Positions 6,820 to 9,593 of a stretch of DNA of 9,593 nt are shown here, in pieces. Under the pieces are notes generated by a model. It saw only the letters and a program-made list of their open reading frames with translations, made no database searches and was not told the origin of the DNA. Every line of letters begins with the position of its first letter. The first letter of the stretch is position 1. Made by a program: the position numbers and the translations under genes. Origin of the DNA: Verrucomicrobia bacterium UBA1263 (GTDB taxonomy: Bacteria > Verrucomicrobiota > Verrucomicrobiia > Limisphaerales > UBA1412); contig DBVN01000002.1 in the NCBI GenBank assembly GCA_002308515.1, forward strand, positions 21,363 to 30,955. Direction: 5' to 3'.

Positions 6820-7581
6820 ATGAAAATTATTGGCGTTATTCCTTCACGTTACGGTTCCACCAGATTTCCGGGTAAACCGTTAGCCCTCATCGCCGGCAAG
6901 CCTCTGATCCAATGGGTCGTAGAGCAGTGCAGAAAAGCCTCTTGCCTCAGCGAAGTGATCGTTGCTACGGATGATGTTCGTATCCAGCAAGTAGTCAAAG
7001 AATTCTGTAAAGTCGTGATGACTTCCGAGCATCACGCCAGTGGTACCGACCGGGTGGAAGAGGTCGTCAAACAGTCCGACGCTGATGCCGCCATCAACAT
7101 CCAAGGGGATGAACCCCTGATTGAACCTTCTGTGATCGAAGCGGTTGCCACGCTCCTCCATCAGAATGGCGTGAAAATGTCCACTGCCGCGACTCCGATC
7201 CGCAAAGTGGAGGAATATGAAAATCCCAATGTTGTCAAAGTGGTAACGGATGCTCATGGCCGGGCGCTTTATTTTTCACGCAGGACGATCCCTTACCAGC
7301 GTGATCTGGCCGCGCAGCCGGCGGCCGAACAGATGAAAGCCTTTCCTTATCTGAAACATCTGGGCATTTACGGTTATCATCGGGATACTTTGAAAAAATT
7401 GGTTCGTTTGCCGATTTCTTCCCTGGAGAGAGCCGAAAAACTGGAGCAGCTCCGCGCTCTGGAAAACGGGATCTCCATTTCCGTGGCCAAAGTGGAGCAT
7501 GAATCCATTGGTGTGGATACTCCGGAAGATATCGCGCGGGTCGAAACGATCCTGAAATCTAAATCATCTCTTTTGAAATAA
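6820..7581 (+). CDS. kdsB: 3-deoxy-manno-octulosonate cytidylyltransferase (CMP-KDO synthetase)
   Basis: Activates KDO with CTP to form CMP-KDO, the sugar donor for the inner core of lipopolysaccharide; cytoplasmic. The chosen start gives MKIIGVIPSRYGSTRFPGKP and a protein of 253 residues, close to the E. coli enzyme. A GTG 36 bp upstream (6784) would add 12 residues unlike the family. Signatures in order are the CTP-binding IPSRYGSTRFPGKPL (7-21), ATDD (49-52), SGTDR (74-78), the metal-binding QGDEPL (95-100), YFSRRTIPY (151-159), HLGIYGYH (180-187), LERAEKLEQLRALE (202-215) and GVDTPED (231-237). Nothing is missing. I see no Shine-Dalgarno before the ATG; the upstream bases are a T run. pyrG, which supplies the CTP it uses, follows after 28 bp. 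Confidence 0.97.
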   Translation: MKIIGVIPSRYGSTRFPGKPLALIAGKPLIQWVVEQCRKASCLSEVIVATDDVRIQQVVKEFCKVVMTSEHHASGTDRVEEVVKQSDADAAINIQGDEPLIEPSVIEAVATLLHQNGVKMSTAATPIRKVEEYENPNVVKVVTDAHGRALYFSRRTIPYQRDLAAQPAAEQMKAFPYLKHLGIYGYHRDTLKKLVRLPISSLERAEKLEQLRALENGISISVAKVEHESIGVDTPEDIARVETILKSKSSLLK

Positions 7582-7609
7582 AACAATAAATTATAATCGA
7601 ACATAAAAT

Positions 7610-9259
7610 ATGAAATATATATTTGTAACAGGTGGTGTGATCAGTTCTGTAGGCAAAGGTTTGACAGCGGCGGCTATCGGTGCCCTTTTGGAAAGCCGCG
7701 GCTTTCGGGTCACACATCAAAAATTCGATCCTTATCTGAATGTGGATCCGGGCAGAATGAATCCTCTCCAGCACGGTGAGGTGTACGTTCTGAAAGACGG
7801 CGGTGAAACAGATCTCGATTTGGGCCATTACGAACGCTTTACCAATACCGATCTGACCCGCAAGAACAGCATGACCAGCGGTCAGCTGTACATGAGTGTT
7901 CTGGAAAAGGAACGCAATGGCGTTTACGGCGGCCATACCGTTCAGGTGATTCCGCACATCACCGATGAGATCAAACACCGGATCGAACTCAATTCTCATG
8001 ATTCTGATGTTTTGATCACGGAGATCGGCGGCACGACCGGTGATATCGAAGGACTTCCGTTCTTGGAGGCCATCCGCGAATTCGCTCTGGAGCGTCCGGT
8101 GGGGGATGTGATCTTCATTCATGTCACACTGGTGCCTTTCATCAAGGCCGCCGGCGAGATGAAGACCAAACCGACCCAGCAGTCCGTGGCCAAACTGCGT
8201 GAGATCGGCATCACTCCCAACATTATCATTTGCCGCTGTGAGCATTCCATGAACACGGAACTGCGCCGGAAGATCTCCCTCTTCTGCAATGTTCCCTTCG
8301 AGGGAGTCATTGAGGAGAAAGATGTGGAGCATTCCATTTACGAACTGCCTCTGGTCCTTCAGAGAGAAGGTCTGGATCAGCTCATCTGCAAACTCCTGAA
8401 TATGGAAGACCGCCCGTCGGATATGAGCAAGTGGCAGGATGTGGTCCGCAGCATCGTGGCTCCTCATTCCAGTGTGCGCATCGGTCTGGTGGGCAAGTAT
8501 GTCAAACTGAACGATGCCTATAAATCCATCACGGAAGCGCTTTATCACGGCTGTATCGCCAATGACTCACGCATGGAGCTGGTCAAGATAGATTCCGAGG
8601 AGATCGAGCGGAACGGAACAGGCGTTCTGGAGGATCTGGACGCGATCCTGGTGCCGGGCGGTTACGGTGTCCACGGCACGGAAGGCAAGATCCTCGCGGC
8701 GCAGTATGCCCGTGAGCATAATATCCCGTTCCTGGGACTTTGTCTGGGTATGCAGATGGCCGTTGTGGAATATGCCCGCAATGTGGCCGGACTGAAAGAC
8801 GCGAACTCCACCGAGTTTTATTCCGATCTCAAGTATCCGGTCATCATTTTGCTGGACAAAGATTTCAAACCGATCGCGAGAGTGGATAAAAAATATGACC
8901 ACAATCACTCTTCCGACAGCTGCAGCCCGAAAGACGGGACACTGCGTCTGGGAACTTATGACTGTGTGCTGAAGGACGGCTCCAAAGCCAAGAGTCTCTA
9001 CAAGCAAGACGTTATCCATGAACGTCATCGTCACAGTTACGAGGTCAATCCGGACTATCTGGCCCAGCTGGAGAAGGACGGCAATTTCATTGTCAGCGGT
9101 ATTTCTCCGAACGGCAAGCTGGTCGAACTGATCGAGCTGAAGGATCATCCGTTCTTCATGGCGTGCCAGTTCCATCCGGAATACCAGAGCAAGCCGCACA
9201 ATCCGCATCCGCTGTTCAAGGCGTTTGTTTCCGCGGCTCTGTCCAATAAGAAGAAATAA
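7610..9259 (+). CDS. pyrG: CTP synthase (glutamine-hydrolysing)
   Basis: Makes CTP from UTP, ATP and glutamine, the last step of de novo pyrimidine nucleotide synthesis; cytoplasmic. At 549 residues it is full length. The N-terminal synthetase domain begins with KYIFVTGGVISSVGKGL, containing the ATP loop. It carries HGEVYVLKDGGETDLDLGHY (55-74), the Mg and ATP/UTP region, and EIGGTTGDIE (138-147). The C-terminal class I glutamine amidotransferase domain has the oxyanion region VPGGYG (348-353), nucleophile Cys378 in GLCLGMQ, and the His522/Glu524 pair in FHPEY. ERHRHSYEVN (471-480) has Ser where Arg is usual in this highly conserved segment. The start matches the family exactly, but no Shine-Dalgarno precedes it; the 28-bp gap after kdsB is nearly all A/T. 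Probably co-transcribed with kdsB, and followed by a strong terminator. Confidence 0.99.
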   Translation: MKYIFVTGGVISSVGKGLTAAAIGALLESRGFRVTHQKFDPYLNVDPGRMNPLQHGEVYVLKDGGETDLDLGHYERFTNTDLTRKNSMTSGQLYMSVLEKERNGVYGGHTVQVIPHITDEIKHRIELNSHDSDVLITEIGGTTGDIEGLPFLEAIREFALERPVGDVIFIHVTLVPFIKAAGEMKTKPTQQSVAKLREIGITPNIIICRCEHSMNTELRRKISLFCNVPFEGVIEEKDVEHSIYELPLVLQREGLDQLICKLLNMEDRPSDMSKWQDVVRSIVAPHSSVRIGLVGKYVKLNDAYKSITEALYHGCIANDSRMELVKIDSEEIERNGTGVLEDLDAILVPGGYGVHGTEGKILAAQYAREHNIPFLGLCLGMQMAVVEYARNVAGLKDANSTEFYSDLKYPVIILLDKDFKPIARVDKKYDHNHSSDSCSPKDGTLRLGTYDCVLKDGSKAKSLYKQDVIHERHRHSYEVNPDYLAQLEKDGNFIVSGISPNGKLVELIELKDHPFFMACQFHPEYQSKPHNPHPLFKAFVSAALSNKKK

Positions 9260-9288
9260 GACGCTCTGCGTTATTTGAATTTGAAAAC

Positions 9289-9322
9289 AAAAAATCCCTC
9301 ACGCGTTCGTGAGGGATTTTTT
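9289..9322. terminator. Bidirectional intrinsic terminator between pyrG and the Sel1 gene
   Basis: A perfect 15-bp stem has arms AAAAAATCCCTCACG (9289-9303) and CGTGAGGGATTTTTT (9308-9322) and closes a CGTT tetraloop. The GC-rich core is flanked by A6 on one side and T7 on the other, so it works as a classic intrinsic terminator in both directions. It begins 29 bp after the pyrG stop and ends 16 bp from the stop of the convergent gene, so it serves both. Confidence 0.95.
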
Positions 9323-9338
9323 TCAAGCGGACAGGCGC

Positions 9339-9593
9339 TTATTTCTCAAAGATATCTTTGAATACGGCAGAGGCCAGAGCCAGATCATCTGCGGAGGGTT
9401 TCCCGGTGATGGTCTTTTCCAGTTCCGCGACGGTGTCCGCTTTGGCTTCTAGCTTGGTATCCACTTTATAACCATGCGCTTTGGCCACGGCGTACCAGGC
9501 ACCTGCCAGAGCTACGTCTTTGGAAACGCCTACACCGCCTTTTTCATAGATATAGCCCAGGGCGTACATGGCTTCGGGGATACCGGCGGCCGC
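9339..9593 (-). CDS. Sel1-repeat protein (5' partial)
   Basis: The C-terminal end of a protein whose frame is open to the right edge of the window; the ATG at 9569 is internal. The visible part is 84 residues. It holds one near-complete Sel1-like (TPR-related) repeat: AAAGIPEAMYALGYIYEKG followed by GVGVSKDVALAGAWYAVAKAHGY. The Gly and Ala positions, LG..Y..G, GV..D and the WY..A...G pattern all fit the family. A helical tail of about 40 residues follows (KLEAKADTVAELEKTI, then a segment ending in DIFEK). Sel1 repeats form helical protein-interaction scaffolds, often in exported or envelope proteins. No function can be assigned, and whether there is a signal peptide or further repeats cannot be seen. 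Confidence 0.85.
   Translation of the reverse strand, partial: AAAGIPEAMYALGYIYEKGGVGVSKDVALAGAWYAVAKAHGYKVDTKLEAKADTVAELEKTITGKPSADDLALASAVFKDIFEK

Noticed and set aside
7559..8548. A 329-codon open frame on the minus strand, covering much of pyrG
   Set aside because: It lies antisense to the highly conserved pyrG, has low-complexity composition typical of a mirror frame (rich in His, Phe, Ile, Arg), and shows no domain I recognise.
9586..9593. NotI site (GCGGCCGC) exactly at the right edge
   Set aside because: It might suggest a cloned-fragment end, but it also reads in frame as Ala codons of the Sel1 protein and GC-rich Ala runs make it by chance; there is no vector sequence to support a cloning origin.
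1..9593. A mobile element, defence system or CRISPR array
   Set aside because: No transposase, integrase, phage or defence gene, no direct-repeat array, and no target-site duplications were visible; all genes are chromosomal housekeeping types with similar base composition.

Overview
The window is a compact, gene-dense stretch of a bacterial chromosome and is mostly housekeeping. CMP-KDO synthetase (kdsB) and a DsbD-type membrane thiol reductase point to a Gram-negative cell with a lipopolysaccharide outer membrane. The class I ketol-acid reductoisomerase looks, from memory of the family, closest to the Bacteroidota/plant-like subgroup. The kdsB-pyrG adjacency also occurs in Chlamydiae. Together with Shine-Dalgarno sequences that are present for some genes (ilvC) and absent for others (kdsB, pyrG), this suggests a PVC-type lineage (Verrucomicrobiota, Lentisphaerota or Kiritimatiellota) more than a true Bacteroidota. 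That placement is inference and only moderately supported. I see no tRNA, rRNA, insertion sequence, phage gene or CRISPR array.

Layout. (1) The 3' part of an O-methyltransferase gene (+) enters from the left edge and ends 5 bp from the convergent end of an M16 zinc peptidase gene. (2) On the minus strand, der (ribosome-assembly GTPase) and the M16 peptidase form a tight pair 9 bp apart. (3) Further upstream on the same strand lies ilvC (branched-chain amino acid synthesis). It is separated from der by a 149-bp gap that holds a long inverted repeat, probably the ilvC terminator. (4) A 211-bp divergent control region separates ilvC (-) from dsbD (+) and carries a plausible sigma70-type promoter for each. 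The ilvC leader also has a hairpin and a possible 8-codon leader ORF. (5) On the plus strand follow dsbD, then kdsB and pyrG 28 bp apart. (6) A near-perfect bidirectional terminator separates pyrG from a convergent Sel1-repeat gene (-) that runs off the right edge.

How the genes relate. kdsB and pyrG form a natural functional pair, because CTP made by PyrG is the nucleotide donor KdsB uses to activate KDO for lipopolysaccharide. der/M16, ilvC and dsbD have separate roles (ribosome biogenesis and proteolysis, amino acid synthesis, periplasmic redox).

I do not see a new multi-gene system here. The points that deserve a second look are an O-methyltransferase lacking two of its expected metal ligands, a DsbD whose thioredoxin domain stops early, an enlarged Der with an insertion and a very basic tail, the ilvC leader architecture, the long inverted repeat after ilvC, and an AT-rich motif repeated upstream of kdsB and pyrG.
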